From: UBA11524 sp965646445
Lineage (GTDB): Bacteria; Bacillota; Clostridia; Christensenellales; Aristaeellaceae
Assembly (NCBI GenBank): GCA_965646445.1
Contig: CBFFZW010000038.1
Location: forward strand, 1 to 40,716
Reading direction: 5' to 3'
Length of the DNA stretch: 40,716 bases
Shown: positions 1 through 9,169 of the stretch, in pieces
Position numbering within the stretch: the first letter of the stretch is position 1
Layout of the letters: the number at the start of each line of letters is the position of its first letter
The notes under the pieces: model-generated
What the model saw: the letters and a program-made list of their open reading frames with translations, nothing else
Told to the model about the DNA's origin: nothing
Database searches by the model: none
Position numbers and translations under genes: made by a program

Positions 1-77
1 GGGGCTTCGCCCCTCTCGACTCCCGTCTCGCGGCGTGGGGCGGGGCCTTCGGTCGGTGTTTCGTGCGCGTGAGGGCG

Positions 78-690
78 GGGTTTCGCCTGCGGGCGACCAA
101 AGGGCTTTCCGATCGCCCTTTGGAAACCTTCGGGGCCCGACTTTTGGAGGGCTTTGGAACCTGCTAGGCGGGCCACCCTGCGGGGGCCCTGGCGGCTTCG
201 TCGGGACTGAATAGGAACCAACAATGCCAGTTCGGCACCCCATTTGGGAGTCCCATAATCAACATAGGAACCGCCAGTACCAGTCCCATGTGCAATCACG
301 CTGCAATGCCATGCCAGACGAGAACCCCGCTGCCTGCTGGACACTCGCCTGTTCCAATGGAGGAGGACGACCGCCCCTGCGAGGCGGTATTAGCTGGTGA
401 CCGATCATGGCTACGCGCAACAAATTATGCCACGGGGGGTCTGGGGGTGGCAACGGTGCATGTTGAATTTTGCCACCCCCAGACCTCTTTGCTACTTTCT
501 CCGTGGAGAAAGTAGGGCCTATATCAAGCAAAGCCTTGCAAGGGAAAAACATCCTTGCAAGGCTCTTAACATTCAAACAGGAGTTCCGCTCTGCGGGCGG
601 CCAAAGGGCTTTCCGATTGCCCTTTGGAAACCTTCGGCCCAACGTTTGGGGGCTTCCCATTGCCTTGGTACCCTTCGGGCCACATCTTTG
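78..690 (-). repeat. Dispersed hairpin-rich intergenic element, copy A
   Basis: First of five related copies in the window; strand follows the reference orientation defined by copy B. It fills the gap after the GH31 gene. Visible parts: an outer hairpin unit with arms 601-609/619-627; a 12-bp hairpin 532-543/553-564; a near-palindrome 493-514 with 10-bp arms and a 2-base loop; a perfect 16-bp stem 438-453/470-485; a 6-bp hairpin 370-375/383-388 with loop CCTGCGA; a segment matching the TGCACATGGGACTGG block of other copies (about 262-294); and a second end unit 97-105/115-123 in the same orientation as the first. Bases 1-77 are GC-rich with a small hairpin at the start (GGGGCTTCGCCCC) and no gene. 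No gene is supported in 1-741. Bounds are approximate. Confidence 0.85.
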
Positions 691-741
691 CGGGTAAATT
701 TCTCCCAACAGAAGACTTTTCCGCTGTCGGCCAAAGCAACT

Positions 742-3102
742 TTATCGCCCCACGACCTCCCGCAGCTGGGCCAACGTACCTGGACGAAGGATGGTGGCAG
801 CTGCCAGCTCGTCCAGGTAGGCTTCGGGGGTGGCGGCGGTCAGCAAGCGATCCAGCAGGGCTTCCTTGGTCTCGTAGTCGCCCGCTGCCTGGGTCATCAG
901 CCGGGTGATGGCCTCATCCCGCCGCTGCCTGGGAGTGGCGGTTTCCGTGATGGTCACTTCGCAGGCGCTGCCGGGGCGCAGGCGCACCAGGGTGTAGTTA
1001 TCTTCCCGGCGGGTGCGGGCTTCCGCGGGCGCGCCGTCCACCGTGACGCTCACCCGGCCATCCATGACGCTGCGGAAGCGCAGGGTCATCTCCCGGTCGG
1101 GCAGGATACCATGGGGGTCGTCACGGATGATGGCGACGGTTTGACGGGTTTCGGAGAGCTGGGTGGATACGAAGTGGGTGACGGTGCGGAAGCCGCGGTC
1201 ATCCTCCAGCAGGTCGTAGGCACCGCTGCCGGCGGTGATGTGGACATCCAGCGCGGCGGGGATTCCGGCGTGGTTGCCGCGGGCCGGGTCAGCGCCGTCC
1301 AGCACGAAGAAGCCGCCCTCCTTCAGCAGCAGGGGGAAGGCGTCCAGCGGGCGCGTCATGGTCTGCCAGCAGCCGCCCTGGTAGGCGTCGCCGGTGAAGA
1401 AGTCCGTCCACGCGCCGTCAGGCAGCCAGACCCGCGCGGCGGCCAGGCCGTCGGCATCGCCCTGGCAGGTGATGGGCGCAGCGATCATCTGCCGGCCGAA
1501 GAGGTACTGGCCGGGGCACTCGTAGGCCGCCGGAGATTGCGGGTACTCGTAATACATGGGCTCGATGAGGGCCAGCCCCCGCTCGGTGGTCTCGCAGGCG
1601 GCGGTGTACAGGAAGGGAATCATGGTGTGGCGCAGGCGCAGGAATTCCCGGGCGATGAGGCCGGGGCCGCCCGGATAGGCCGCGATATCCTTCGACAGCG
1701 TGCGGATTTTGCTGCTGTGCAGGCGGTTGATGGGGCTGAACACGCCGAACTGCACGAAGCGCACGAATAGCTCACTGTCCTTGTAGCCGCCCATGTGGCC
1801 GCCGATGTCGTGGCTCCACCAGGTGTAGCCCGCATTGCTGGCCGTGGCCGTGAAGCCGGGCAGGTATTGCAGGGTTTTCCAGGTGACGTAGGTATCGCCG
1901 GAGAAGCCGATGGGATAGCGATGGGAGCCGATGCCGGCGTACCGGGAGAGAATCAGACCGGGACGCTCCCGGCTGATGTCCAGCATGTGGTAGTGGTTCA
2001 GGCTCCACAGCGGGTCAAGGCCGGGGACGGCGGATTTTACACCCTGCTGCCAATCAATCCACCAGAAATCCACGCCGTCCGCCTCGAAGGGATGGTGCAG
2101 CACCTCCAAATAGGCGTTGATGAAGTCGTCGCTGGTCACGTCAAAGGTGATGGGCGCCTTGGTGGCAGGGTCGACGTCCAGGCGCTTGGCCATGGCCTCA
2201 TACTGCTCCTCGAACCAGCGTACGCCCAGGGCGGGATGCAGGTTCAGGGTGATGTGCATGTTCCGCTCCCGCAGCGCCTTCAGGAAGGCCCGGTGGTCGG
2301 GGAAGAGCTCCTTGTTCCAGGTGTAGCCGGTCCAGCCGTCCTCGCCGTCAGGCAGGTTGTCGCTGGGATGCCAGTCCATGTCAATGGTAGCCACGGTGAA
2401 GGGCAGGCCCCGGTCGGCAAAGGAATCCATCAGCGCCAGGTAGGATTGCTGGGTGTAGACCCAGTAGCGGCTCCACCAGTTGCCCAGGGCGTAGCGCGGG
2501 ATCACCGGCGGCGCGCCGCAGATCATGTACAGGGCACGGACGGCGGCACGGTAATCGTCCCCGTAGGCGAAGATATAGCAGTCGCTCTCGGCGTGAGGGC
2601 GGGGGCCAACGGTGCCGTCCGCCAGGAGCAGGAGGGCGTTGCTGTCGTCGTATACCGCCGCGCCGCCTCGGGCAACGACGCCGGTTTCCAGCCGGATGGT
2701 CTTGCCCTTTGCCGGGCCGTCCGACAGGGCGTAGCACAAATCGCCGTCGCAGCAGTCCAGGGTGCGGTAGGTGCCCATCAGGTTGTCGGCATTGTCCAGC
2801 ATAGCCTTGCGGCCGTCGGGAAAGACAACATAGCTGGCGGGCAGGCTGTCCGTCAGCACCAGGGTGACGGCGGCGGTGCGGATGACGCAGCGCTCCCCGG
2901 CCTCCTCCACGGTATGGGGGACGGGGGGCATGTTGCGGAACCAGACGGCCTGGGTGGCGTCGTCGCAGAAAAGCTCCCGCTCGTCCTCCTCCACGCGGAA
3001 CAGCGCTTCGGTGAGCAGGGTAACGCGGTGGTTTTTCCACCGCAGAATGTTTTCCGGGCAGGCTGCGGGGGCCGTCCGAGCAATCAGATGCTTGCTGAGC
3101 AT
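742..3102 (-). CDS. GH31 family glycoside hydrolase
   Basis: Predicted 786-residue retaining alpha-glycosidase of family GH31, whose members cleave alpha-glucosides, alpha-xylosides or alpha-galactosides. The proposed nucleophile is D350 in the motif GVDFWWIDWQQG, and the acid/base is probably D403 in GFSGDTYVTW. The following WWSHDIGGHMGG stretch is also typical of the family. The start at 3102 is chosen because AGGAGG (3112-3117) lies 9 bases upstream; an in-frame ATG at 3159 has no such site. There is no signal peptide, so it should be cytoplasmic. It is the last gene of the minus-strand operon and is followed directly by repeat copy A. The nucleophile motif IDWQQ differs from the common DMNE form, so the substrate cannot be assigned. 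Confidence 0.9.
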   Translation of the reverse strand: MLSKHLIARTAPAACPENILRWKNHRVTLLTEALFRVEEDERELFCDDATQAVWFRNMPPVPHTVEEAGERCVIRTAAVTLVLTDSLPASYVVFPDGRKAMLDNADNLMGTYRTLDCCDGDLCYALSDGPAKGKTIRLETGVVARGGAAVYDDSNALLLLADGTVGPRPHAESDCYIFAYGDDYRAAVRALYMICGAPPVIPRYALGNWWSRYWVYTQQSYLALMDSFADRGLPFTVATIDMDWHPSDNLPDGEDGWTGYTWNKELFPDHRAFLKALRERNMHITLNLHPALGVRWFEEQYEAMAKRLDVDPATKAPITFDVTSDDFINAYLEVLHHPFEADGVDFWWIDWQQGVKSAVPGLDPLWSLNHYHMLDISRERPGLILSRYAGIGSHRYPIGFSGDTYVTWKTLQYLPGFTATASNAGYTWWSHDIGGHMGGYKDSELFVRFVQFGVFSPINRLHSSKIRTLSKDIAAYPGGPGLIAREFLRLRHTMIPFLYTAACETTERGLALIEPMYYEYPQSPAAYECPGQYLFGRQMIAAPITCQGDADGLAAARVWLPDGAWTDFFTGDAYQGGCWQTMTRPLDAFPLLLKEGGFFVLDGADPARGNHAGIPAALDVHITAGSGAYDLLEDDRGFRTVTHFVSTQLSETRQTVAIIRDDPHGILPDREMTLRFRSVMDGRVSVTVDGAPAEARTRREDNYTLVRLRPGSACEVTITETATPRQRRDEAITRLMTQAAGDYETKEALLDRLLTAATPEAYLDELAAATILRPGTLAQLREVVGR

Positions 3103-3133
3103 GATGATGAGTCCTCCTCTTTTGTTGGGGGCG

Positions 3134-4063
3134 TCATTGTCCGCGGCACAGCCCGGCATAGTGGTGCAGCCCCCACAGGGCCGACGCCTCCGGGTTCAGG
3201 GCGGCGCGGATGTCCACCTGCCCCCAGGGCGTCCAGGCATATTGATGTACATAGCGCCGGATGCCTTCGCACAGCGCGGGCATGTGGCAGGGGCCGCCGC
3301 TGAGCACCAGTACCTCCGGGTCATAGGCGTGGATCAGGTTCACCGCGCCCATGCCCAGGGCGGTGGTCACGGTATCAAACAGGCGCAGGCTGAGGGCGTC
3401 GCCCTGAGCCATGCCGTCCGATAGGGCACGGTAATCCACGGGAGGGCTGGAGGCCAGACTGCTTTGGGGGAAGGCCGGGTCGGTACGGGCCAGCTCGTCC
3501 AGCGCCCAGGTGCCCGCCCAGGCCTCCAGACAGCCGATATTGCCGCAGGTACACACTCGCTTTAGGTGCATGTCGATGGCGATGTGTCCGCCCAGCATCC
3601 CCATGGTGCCGTGTTTGCCCTCCAGCACCCGGCCCTGCTGGGCGGCGGCGGTGCCGATGCCCGTGCCGATCATCAGCAGAGCCACCGCGTCCGCGCCCCT
3701 GGCGACGCCGTGAGCCATCTCGCCGTACAGGGCCGCCGCCGCGTCGTTAATCAGCGCGATGCCCGTGCCGAAGACCCGCTTGGCCCAGTCATTCCAGGGA
3801 AAGGAGGAGGCCTCCGCGTATTTGCCGTTGCTGGCCACGGCGCGGCCCCGGTGGACGATGCCGGGCAGGGCCATGGCCACGGCGTCGGGGACAGTCCCGG
3901 CTTCCCGGAGCAGGCGGCGCCCCTGCTCCGCCACGGCGGTCAGGGTCTGGGCCAGCGGGGCCTTGTGATCCACCGGGAGAATGGCCACCGGGCCCATGGC
4001 CTCGCCGGAAACCACGGCCATTTTGGCCCGGGAGCCGCCTAAATCAATGGCAAGGGTGGTCAT
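3134..4063 (-). CDS. ROK family sugar kinase
   Basis: Predicted 309-residue ROK kinase, probably phosphorylating a hexose released by the neighbouring glycosidases (glucose, mannose or similar) with ATP. It has the N-terminal phosphate-binding motif AIDLGGSRAK (residues 5-14), a catalytic N106-D107 pair, the GTGIG loop (133-137), and the zinc signature with H160 and CTCGNIGC (C171, C173, C178). There is no N-terminal helix-turn-helix, so it is a kinase rather than a ROK repressor. It sits between the esterase (6-base gap) and GH31 (31-base gap) in the same operon. A site GAAAGGAG precedes the ATG. Substrate specificity is inferred from context only. Confidence 0.9.
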   Translation of the reverse strand: MTTLAIDLGGSRAKMAVVSGEAMGPVAILPVDHKAPLAQTLTAVAEQGRRLLREAGTVPDAVAMALPGIVHRGRAVASNGKYAEASSFPWNDWAKRVFGTGIALINDAAAALYGEMAHGVARGADAVALLMIGTGIGTAAAQQGRVLEGKHGTMGMLGGHIAIDMHLKRVCTCGNIGCLEAWAGTWALDELARTDPAFPQSSLASSPPVDYRALSDGMAQGDALSLRLFDTVTTALGMGAVNLIHAYDPEVLVLSGGPCHMPALCEGIRRYVHQYAWTPWGQVDIRAALNPEASALWGLHHYAGLCRGQ

Positions 4064-4069
4064 GGGCCC

Positions 4070-5167
4070 TCACTCCTTTCCACGACCCACGTTCAGGCCG
4101 TCTTCCGCGGCAAGGTGACGCTTGACAAAGGCCATGTACCGCAGCCAATCCTGACGGCTGAGGAAATGCACGCCCTCCCGCAGGTGGTAGCCGACGGAAC
4201 CGTCGCCATAGGCGGCGTTCAACGGGGCGGGGGTGTCGGGGCCGACATAGCCGTCCAGGCCGTTAAGGCGCCAGGCCGGGGAAGCCGCCGCGCAGCACAG
4301 CTGCTGGGAATAGGGATCGGCCCAAAGATCCTGGGCCGCGCTGCCCACCGCCACGCACCGGGGCGCGATGGCCCCCAGCAGGAAGTGCTGGTCATAGGGG
4401 CGGGCTTCGGGATGCTCAATGTACTTGGAGCGGTTACCGCAGAACCAGTAGGGGAAGGTCTTTGCCATGTCGGTATAGGTTTCGGCCCCGGGATGCTTGG
4501 TTTGCTCCAGGGCGTCGCCGCCGCACCCGGCGTCGTTGGCCAGGGCGAAGCGGACGCGCTCGTCATACGCGGCGCAGAGCAGCGCCGTCTTGCCCAGCCG
4601 GGAATGGCCGATGACGGCGGCATTGCGCGCATCCACCTCCGGGCGGGGCAGCAGCACGTCCAGGGCGCGGCTGGCGGCGAAGGCCCACATGGACAGCTTG
4701 CCCCAGTCGGTGGCCGGATCATGGCGGGGGAAGCAGCCCGCCAGGCCGCTGGTCATGTCCGCGTCGTCGGTGGTGATGTCGGTATAGCAGATGTATCCCA
4801 GGGCAAAGCCGTTGTCGATGATTTCCTCCGCCGGGCAGTAGCGGTCGTAAACATCCGGGCGGAAGTTCAATAGCAGCATCAGCGGATGCGCCTGGCCGTC
4901 CGCCGGGCAGAGGAAATCCATGGGGAAGGCGAAGGGCCCGGCGGGGGTATCGAAGGCGACGGTGAGCCTTTCGTGGCGGGCCCGTCCGGCGCAGCAGGGC
5001 GAAACCACCTCGCGCACCTCGCCCCGGGCCGTACCGGACCAGGCGGGGCGGATGCCGTACTGCTCCCGTTCCAGCACGGCGAGCAGCTCCTTTCTTCTGG
5101 CGGGCCACTGGCTCGGGGCGGTGACGGCCTCGCCGTTCAGGGCGGTGAGCAGATCAGGCAAAGCCAT
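4070..5167 (-). CDS. CE15-like alpha/beta-hydrolase esterase
   Basis: Predicted 365-residue alpha/beta hydrolase resembling bacterial glucuronoyl/acetyl esterases (CE15-like). The nucleophile elbow is GHSRLGK with S189. NDAGCGGDAL (211-220) and GYHLREGVHFLSRQDW (326-341) match conserved blocks of that group, with H334 the probable catalytic histidine. There is no signal peptide, which is unusual for glucuronoyl esterases acting on polymers and suggests action on imported oligosaccharides. The start at 5167 follows AGGAGAGG at suitable spacing. It lies between the serine hydrolase and the ROK kinase. It could remove acetyl or uronyl ester groups before glycosidase action; the exact ester is not decidable from sequence. 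Confidence 0.75.
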   Translation of the reverse strand: MALPDLLTALNGEAVTAPSQWPARRKELLAVLEREQYGIRPAWSGTARGEVREVVSPCCAGRARHERLTVAFDTPAGPFAFPMDFLCPADGQAHPLMLLLNFRPDVYDRYCPAEEIIDNGFALGYICYTDITTDDADMTSGLAGCFPRHDPATDWGKLSMWAFAASRALDVLLPRPEVDARNAAVIGHSRLGKTALLCAAYDERVRFALANDAGCGGDALEQTKHPGAETYTDMAKTFPYWFCGNRSKYIEHPEARPYDQHFLLGAIAPRCVAVGSAAQDLWADPYSQQLCCAAASPAWRLNGLDGYVGPDTPAPLNAAYGDGSVGYHLREGVHFLSRQDWLRYMAFVKRHLAAEDGLNVGRGKE

Positions 5168-5200
5168 GGAAAATCCTCTCCTTAACGCATCGTTTCACGG

Positions 5201-6073
5201 TCACAGCTGGGGATAGATTTCGTCCAGCAGGAAGTCCAGCATTTGCTTCTGCTGGCGGTTCTCGGCGGTGGTGGTGATAACCGCTTCCTTCTCGGGGATG
5301 ACGATGCTGTACTGTCCGTACAGGCCGTCCGCCCGGAAGGAGCCGTATTTCCCGCGCCAGAACAGGTAGCCGTAGCCGTCCTCGCCGTTGTCCGCCTGCT
5401 TGCGGCTGCTTTGCTCAATCCAGTCGGGGGAAAGAAGCTGCCTGCCGTTCCAGCGGCCCTTCTGCCAATAGAGCAGGCCCAGCTTGTGCATCTCGGGCAG
5501 GGCCAGCATCAGTCCGCTGGCGCCGAAGGTGCGGCCCAGAGGATCCACCTCCCAGGTGGGGCGCTTGATGCCCAGGGGCGTGAACAGGCGCGGCATCAGG
5601 TAGTCCACCAGATTGCAGCCCGAGCGCTTCTGCACCGCCAGTCCGGCCAGGTAAGGCCCGACGTTGCTGTACACAAAGCGCGTGCCGGGCGCGTAGGCGA
5701 AGGGCAGGCGCAGGGCGGCCTTGGCCCAGTCGTCCTCCTCCAGCTCAACGCGCTGGGCGCCCATCAGGAAGCCCCTTTCCTGGCCCAGGCACATGGTCAG
5801 GGCGTCGCGGAGGGTCGCCTGAAGCAGATGCGGGCCGGGATGCGCGGGCAGCGCCTCGGGGAGGATGTCGGCCAGACGCTCGTCCAGGCGCAGCAGGCCC
5901 TCCTGGACGGCGAAGCCCACCGCGCAGCCGGTGAAGCTCTTGCTGACGGAGAAGACGATGCGCCGACAGGGGGCATCCCAGTGGCGGGTGCAAAGGGTCT
6001 CGCCGCCCTGGGCGATCATCAGGCCCAGGAGCCGCAGGCTTTCCGCCTGCTGTTCGATGCGTTCAAGATTCAT
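5201..6073 (-). CDS. Beta-lactamase-fold serine hydrolase
   Basis: Predicted 290-residue member of the serine beta-lactamase-like/class C family (penicillin-binding-protein and esterase EstB relatives). The SxxK motif is S42-V-S-K45 and the YxN motif is Y135-S-N137. The third KTG-type box is replaced by a GLYGQ segment near residue 255, as in many non-beta-lactamase members. No signal peptide or membrane anchor is seen, so a cell-wall or antibiotic role is unlikely; an esterase or amidase role in the glycan locus fits better. AAAGGAGG precedes the ATG by 9 bases. It is co-transcribed with the two-component system upstream (21-base gap). Confidence 0.8.
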   Translation of the reverse strand: MNLERIEQQAESLRLLGLMIAQGGETLCTRHWDAPCRRIVFSVSKSFTGCAVGFAVQEGLLRLDERLADILPEALPAHPGPHLLQATLRDALTMCLGQERGFLMGAQRVELEEDDWAKAALRLPFAYAPGTRFVYSNVGPYLAGLAVQKRSGCNLVDYLMPRLFTPLGIKRPTWEVDPLGRTFGASGLMLALPEMHKLGLLYWQKGRWNGRQLLSPDWIEQSSRKQADNGEDGYGYLFWRGKYGSFRADGLYGQYSIVIPEKEAVITTTAENRQQKQMLDFLLDEIYPQL

Positions 6074-6094
6074 CCGTGAAGCCTCCTTTGGTGG

Positions 6095-7915
6095 TCATTC
6101 GTTGCTGATGTTGGATGTGAGGGCGCAGGGGATGAGCATGGTCACGCGGGTGCCGCCTTCCTCCGGGCAGCAAATGTCCAGGCCATAGCCGTCGCCGTAA
6201 TGGTTGCGCAGGCGGTTGTGGATGTTCACCAGGGCCAGGCTGTTGCCCGCCGGGGTGTGGAGTACGTCCCGCAGGGTCTTGTCCCGCAGCTTTGCCTGGA
6301 TCTCCGCCAGCTTGTCCGGCGGGATGCCCATCCCGTCGTCCGCGACGCACAGGGCGCAGTCGCCGTCCGCCGTTTTATGGCAGGAGATGGTCAGTGTGCC
6401 CGGGGTCGCCTTGGATTCCAGACCATGGTAGATGGCGTTCTCCACCAGGGGCTGCAGGCTCACCCGGGGGATGGACACCCGCGCCACCTCCTCGTCGATG
6501 TCGAAGACGAAGGTGAACCGGTTGTCGAAGCGGATGCGGATGATGTCCAGGTAGCGGTTGACGATGGTCAGTTCATCCTGGAGGGCCACGGTATCGGCGC
6601 CTTTGATGCAGTAGCGCATGATGGAGGAAAGGGCGTTGGTGATGGACACCACCTCCGGGCTGTTGAGCATGTAGCCGTAGCCGCAGAGGCAGTCGAGGGT
6701 GTTGTAGAGGAAGTGCGGGTTAATCTGGCTTTGCAGCGCGGAAAATTCCGCGCGCTTTTTCGCCAGGCTCAGCTCGTACATGTGGGTCTGGTTGCGGATG
6801 TTGGCGGCCGTCATCTCGGACACCTTGTCCAGCAGCGTGTTGATCTCCTGGCAGAAGACCTCCATCTCGCTGTTGGTGCTGATGTGGATGCGGTTTTGCA
6901 GCTTGTCATCCAGGTCGTTTTCGATGAAGGCCGTCAGCCGGGTCAGCGGCGCGGTGATGTAGTGGTGGATGTGGACGCTCCAGGCGATGGTCAGCACGGA
7001 GAAAATGACGCAGATCAGCATCCCCAGCCACAAAAGGGGCATGAGGTCGATGGAGATTTCATGCTCGGGGACGATGCTCACCAGCCGCCAGCCCAGCGAA
7101 CCGACCTCCAGCGAGTCCACCAGATGGGTCACGCCGTCCATGCGGATGGTATGGTCGGCCTCGCCGTCCTCCGCCTGGGATAAGGTGGATGGAGGCAGAA
7201 GGCTCAGCCAATCGTTGTTTTTACTGGTACAGCTGATGATCTGGTTGTCGCCGTCCACCAGCAGGAGCTTGGTGTTCGGCGTGAACAGGGAGCTGGCCAG
7301 GGCGCTGTTGAGCAGATCCACCCGGGCGAAGATCACGCAGGTGCCCAGCTTTTCGTTGAACTGCGCGCCCAGGCGCGTGTTGAAGACGGGCCGCACATAG
7401 GCGAACAGGATGCTGCTGGTGAAGGTATCGAAGGCGGGGCCGAAGAAGCCGGAAGACAGGTTGTCGGCGGAAAACAGCCCGTACCGCTGATCCAGATAAT
7501 CCAGGGCCACAATGTTCTGCTCGCTGGCGGAGAGGATGCTCTGATTGGTGTTGACCATCACGATATAACTGACGGTGGCGCTGTGGTTGAGCAGGCTGGC
7601 TGTGAAGTTGATGAAGGTTTTGCCGTACTCCATGCGCCTGGCCGCCGTCGTGGCGTGGAGGTACTGCTGAAGCGTCGCGTTGCTGTATACGGAATCGCCG
7701 ACGTAGACCATTTCCGCGCCGATGCGATCCAGCCGGTCGCCCAATTGAGTCAGCATGGTATGGACGAAGGACGTGGTTTTCCGTTCCGTCAGCTGCTGGG
7801 CCTGGAACAGGAACACCGACGCCATCACCAGGATCACCAGCACCGTCAAAACCGTAATCAGCCCGAACTGCCGCCGAAGCGAGCGAAAATGCCTTTTGCT
7901 TTTGCCCACGGTCAT
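6095..7915 (-). CDS. YesM-type sensor histidine kinase
   Basis: Predicted 606-residue membrane histidine kinase of the YesM (LytS-like) class, which senses extracellular carbohydrate and controls a YesN-type regulator. A transmembrane helix at about 18-38 is followed by a roughly 250-residue extracellular sensor region, a second helix at about 292-314, a HAMP-like linker, the His_kinase block with H401 in NPHFLYNTLDCL, and a HATPase domain including the GMGIPP box. The ATG overlaps the regulator stop by four bases (ATGA), indicating translational coupling. Its probable role is to switch on the adjacent importer and hydrolases. Confidence 0.93.
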   Translation of the reverse strand: MTVGKSKRHFRSLRRQFGLITVLTVLVILVMASVFLFQAQQLTERKTTSFVHTMLTQLGDRLDRIGAEMVYVGDSVYSNATLQQYLHATTAARRMEYGKTFINFTASLLNHSATVSYIVMVNTNQSILSASEQNIVALDYLDQRYGLFSADNLSSGFFGPAFDTFTSSILFAYVRPVFNTRLGAQFNEKLGTCVIFARVDLLNSALASSLFTPNTKLLLVDGDNQIISCTSKNNDWLSLLPPSTLSQAEDGEADHTIRMDGVTHLVDSLEVGSLGWRLVSIVPEHEISIDLMPLLWLGMLICVIFSVLTIAWSVHIHHYITAPLTRLTAFIENDLDDKLQNRIHISTNSEMEVFCQEINTLLDKVSEMTAANIRNQTHMYELSLAKKRAEFSALQSQINPHFLYNTLDCLCGYGYMLNSPEVVSITNALSSIMRYCIKGADTVALQDELTIVNRYLDIIRIRFDNRFTFVFDIDEEVARVSIPRVSLQPLVENAIYHGLESKATPGTLTISCHKTADGDCALCVADDGMGIPPDKLAEIQAKLRDKTLRDVLHTPAGNSLALVNIHNRLRNHYGDGYGLDICCPEEGGTRVTMLIPCALTSNISNE

Positions 7916-9015
7916 GATTCCCCTTTACCCTGATGAAGCGCCCGATAAGCGCCCGGCGTGTATCCGAAGTAGGTTTTGAAGGTGGTGGAAAAGTGATTGT
8001 AGTTGCTGTACCCGGTCTGCCGGGCAATCTCCGTCATGCTGATGGCGGTGCCCGAAATCAGTTCGGCCGCCCGCTCCATGCGGTGGCCGGTGAGGTATTT
8101 GGTGAAGGTCTGCCCGGTAACGGAGCGGAACAGCTCGCTGCAATAGGTGTAGTTCAGGTGGAAGCGCGCCGACAGGCTCTGGAGGGACAAATCCTCGATG
8201 AGGTGCTGATCCACATAATTGAGCAGCTCCAGGAAGGCCGGACTGCAGTCGTTGACGCGCAGGGCGGCAGGCGGATCGCCGGGACGCAGGGTCAGGAGGG
8301 TCTCCTGCAATAGCTGAACCTGCCGCACGGGATTGAGCGTCTCCTGGGCGACGGGCTGAATATAGCAGCACGCGGCGCCATGGAGCCCCTCCAGGGCCTG
8401 GTGCAGCGTGCTTTCCGGCATGGCTGAAAAGGCCAGAATGGCTTTTTCACCGGCCCACAGCAGCAGCGAATCCCGGAAGATTCCCAGCATCCCCGGGAGC
8501 TCCTCGGGCTTGGGGGTGGTGATCAGCGCCATGGACAGCCTGCCCTCGGGCTCCGGGAGACCGCGGCGGAGGAACAGGCGGCGAAGTGGCACGGCTGTGT
8601 TCATGGACGCGATGATGTCCGGGTCGCTGATCCGGCGGCTATCGTAGAGTCTTTGGGAAAGCCGTGTCAGCGCCGTCTCCGCCGCGTCGGGCAGGATGGG
8701 CTTGAGGCAGTAATCAAAGGCGTGCAGACGCAAAACCGTCTGGACATATTCAAAGTCGGTGTAGCCGCTGAGCACCAGGAACACCGTGGCCATGCCTTCC
8801 TCCGCCCCGAGCCGGATCAGGTCGATCCCGCTGAGGTCGGGCATCCGAATGTCCACGATAGCCGCGTCAAAGGACTGTGTGCGCAGCCATTCCAGCGCCG
8901 TGCGCGGGTTGGTGGTGGTGACCGGCTCGTCAAAGCCGAAGCGCGCCCAGGGGAAGGCATGGGCCGCGGAATACAGCGCCATGGGCTCGTCATCCACAAT
9001 CAGAATACGGTACAC
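7912..9015 (-). CDS. YesN-type response regulator (REC-AraC)
   Basis: Predicted 367-residue response regulator with an N-terminal receiver domain (acidic pair D8-D9, phosphoacceptor D55, conserved K105) and a C-terminal AraC/XylS double helix-turn-helix (about 265-365, including TEIARQTGYSNYNHFSTTF). It partners the histidine kinase encoded next. The start codon is GTG at 9013-9015, supported by AGGAGG at 9023-9028 with 7-base spacing. It is the first gene of the minus-strand operon, so the sensor system is transcribed together with the esterases, kinase and GH31 and may control its own level. It probably activates the divergent promoter for the ABC importer. Confidence 0.93.
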   Translation of the reverse strand: MYRILIVDDEPMALYSAAHAFPWARFGFDEPVTTTNPRTALEWLRTQSFDAAIVDIRMPDLSGIDLIRLGAEEGMATVFLVLSGYTDFEYVQTVLRLHAFDYCLKPILPDAAETALTRLSQRLYDSRRISDPDIIASMNTAVPLRRLFLRRGLPEPEGRLSMALITTPKPEELPGMLGIFRDSLLLWAGEKAILAFSAMPESTLHQALEGLHGAACCYIQPVAQETLNPVRQVQLLQETLLTLRPGDPPAALRVNDCSPAFLELLNYVDQHLIEDLSLQSLSARFHLNYTYCSELFRSVTGQTFTKYLTGHRMERAAELISGTAISMTEIARQTGYSNYNHFSTTFKTYFGYTPGAYRALHQGKGES

Positions 9016-9065
9016 CCCTTCGCCTCCTTACATATCTCAGGAAAATAACGTTGGTTGGTGTGTTC

Positions 9066-9094
9066 ATTATAGCAAGGTTCCGACGGCTTGTCCA
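9066..9094 (-). promoter_or_regulatory. Sigma-A-type promoter of the regulator/esterase/GH31 operon
   Basis: On the minus strand a -35 box TGGACA (9089-9094) and a consensus -10 box TATAAT (9066-9071) are separated by 17 bases. The predicted start of transcription is about 45 bases before the GTG start of the response regulator. It faces away from the importer promoter about 75 bases further on. Confidence 0.8.
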
Positions 9095-9169
9095 TGCTCA
9101 TAGATGGAAAAAATGGTTTATTAGCGACCATAACCGAAAAAAGCGAGAGCCTCACCCGAAATCACTTCA

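Noticed and set aside
288..515. Small reading frames starting MCNHAA.. that recur in copies A, B, C and E of the intergenic element
   Set aside because: They have no ribosome binding site, substitutions include many amino-acid changes, the frames end at different points, and copy D has lost the segment. Conservation is better explained by the repeat and its hairpins.
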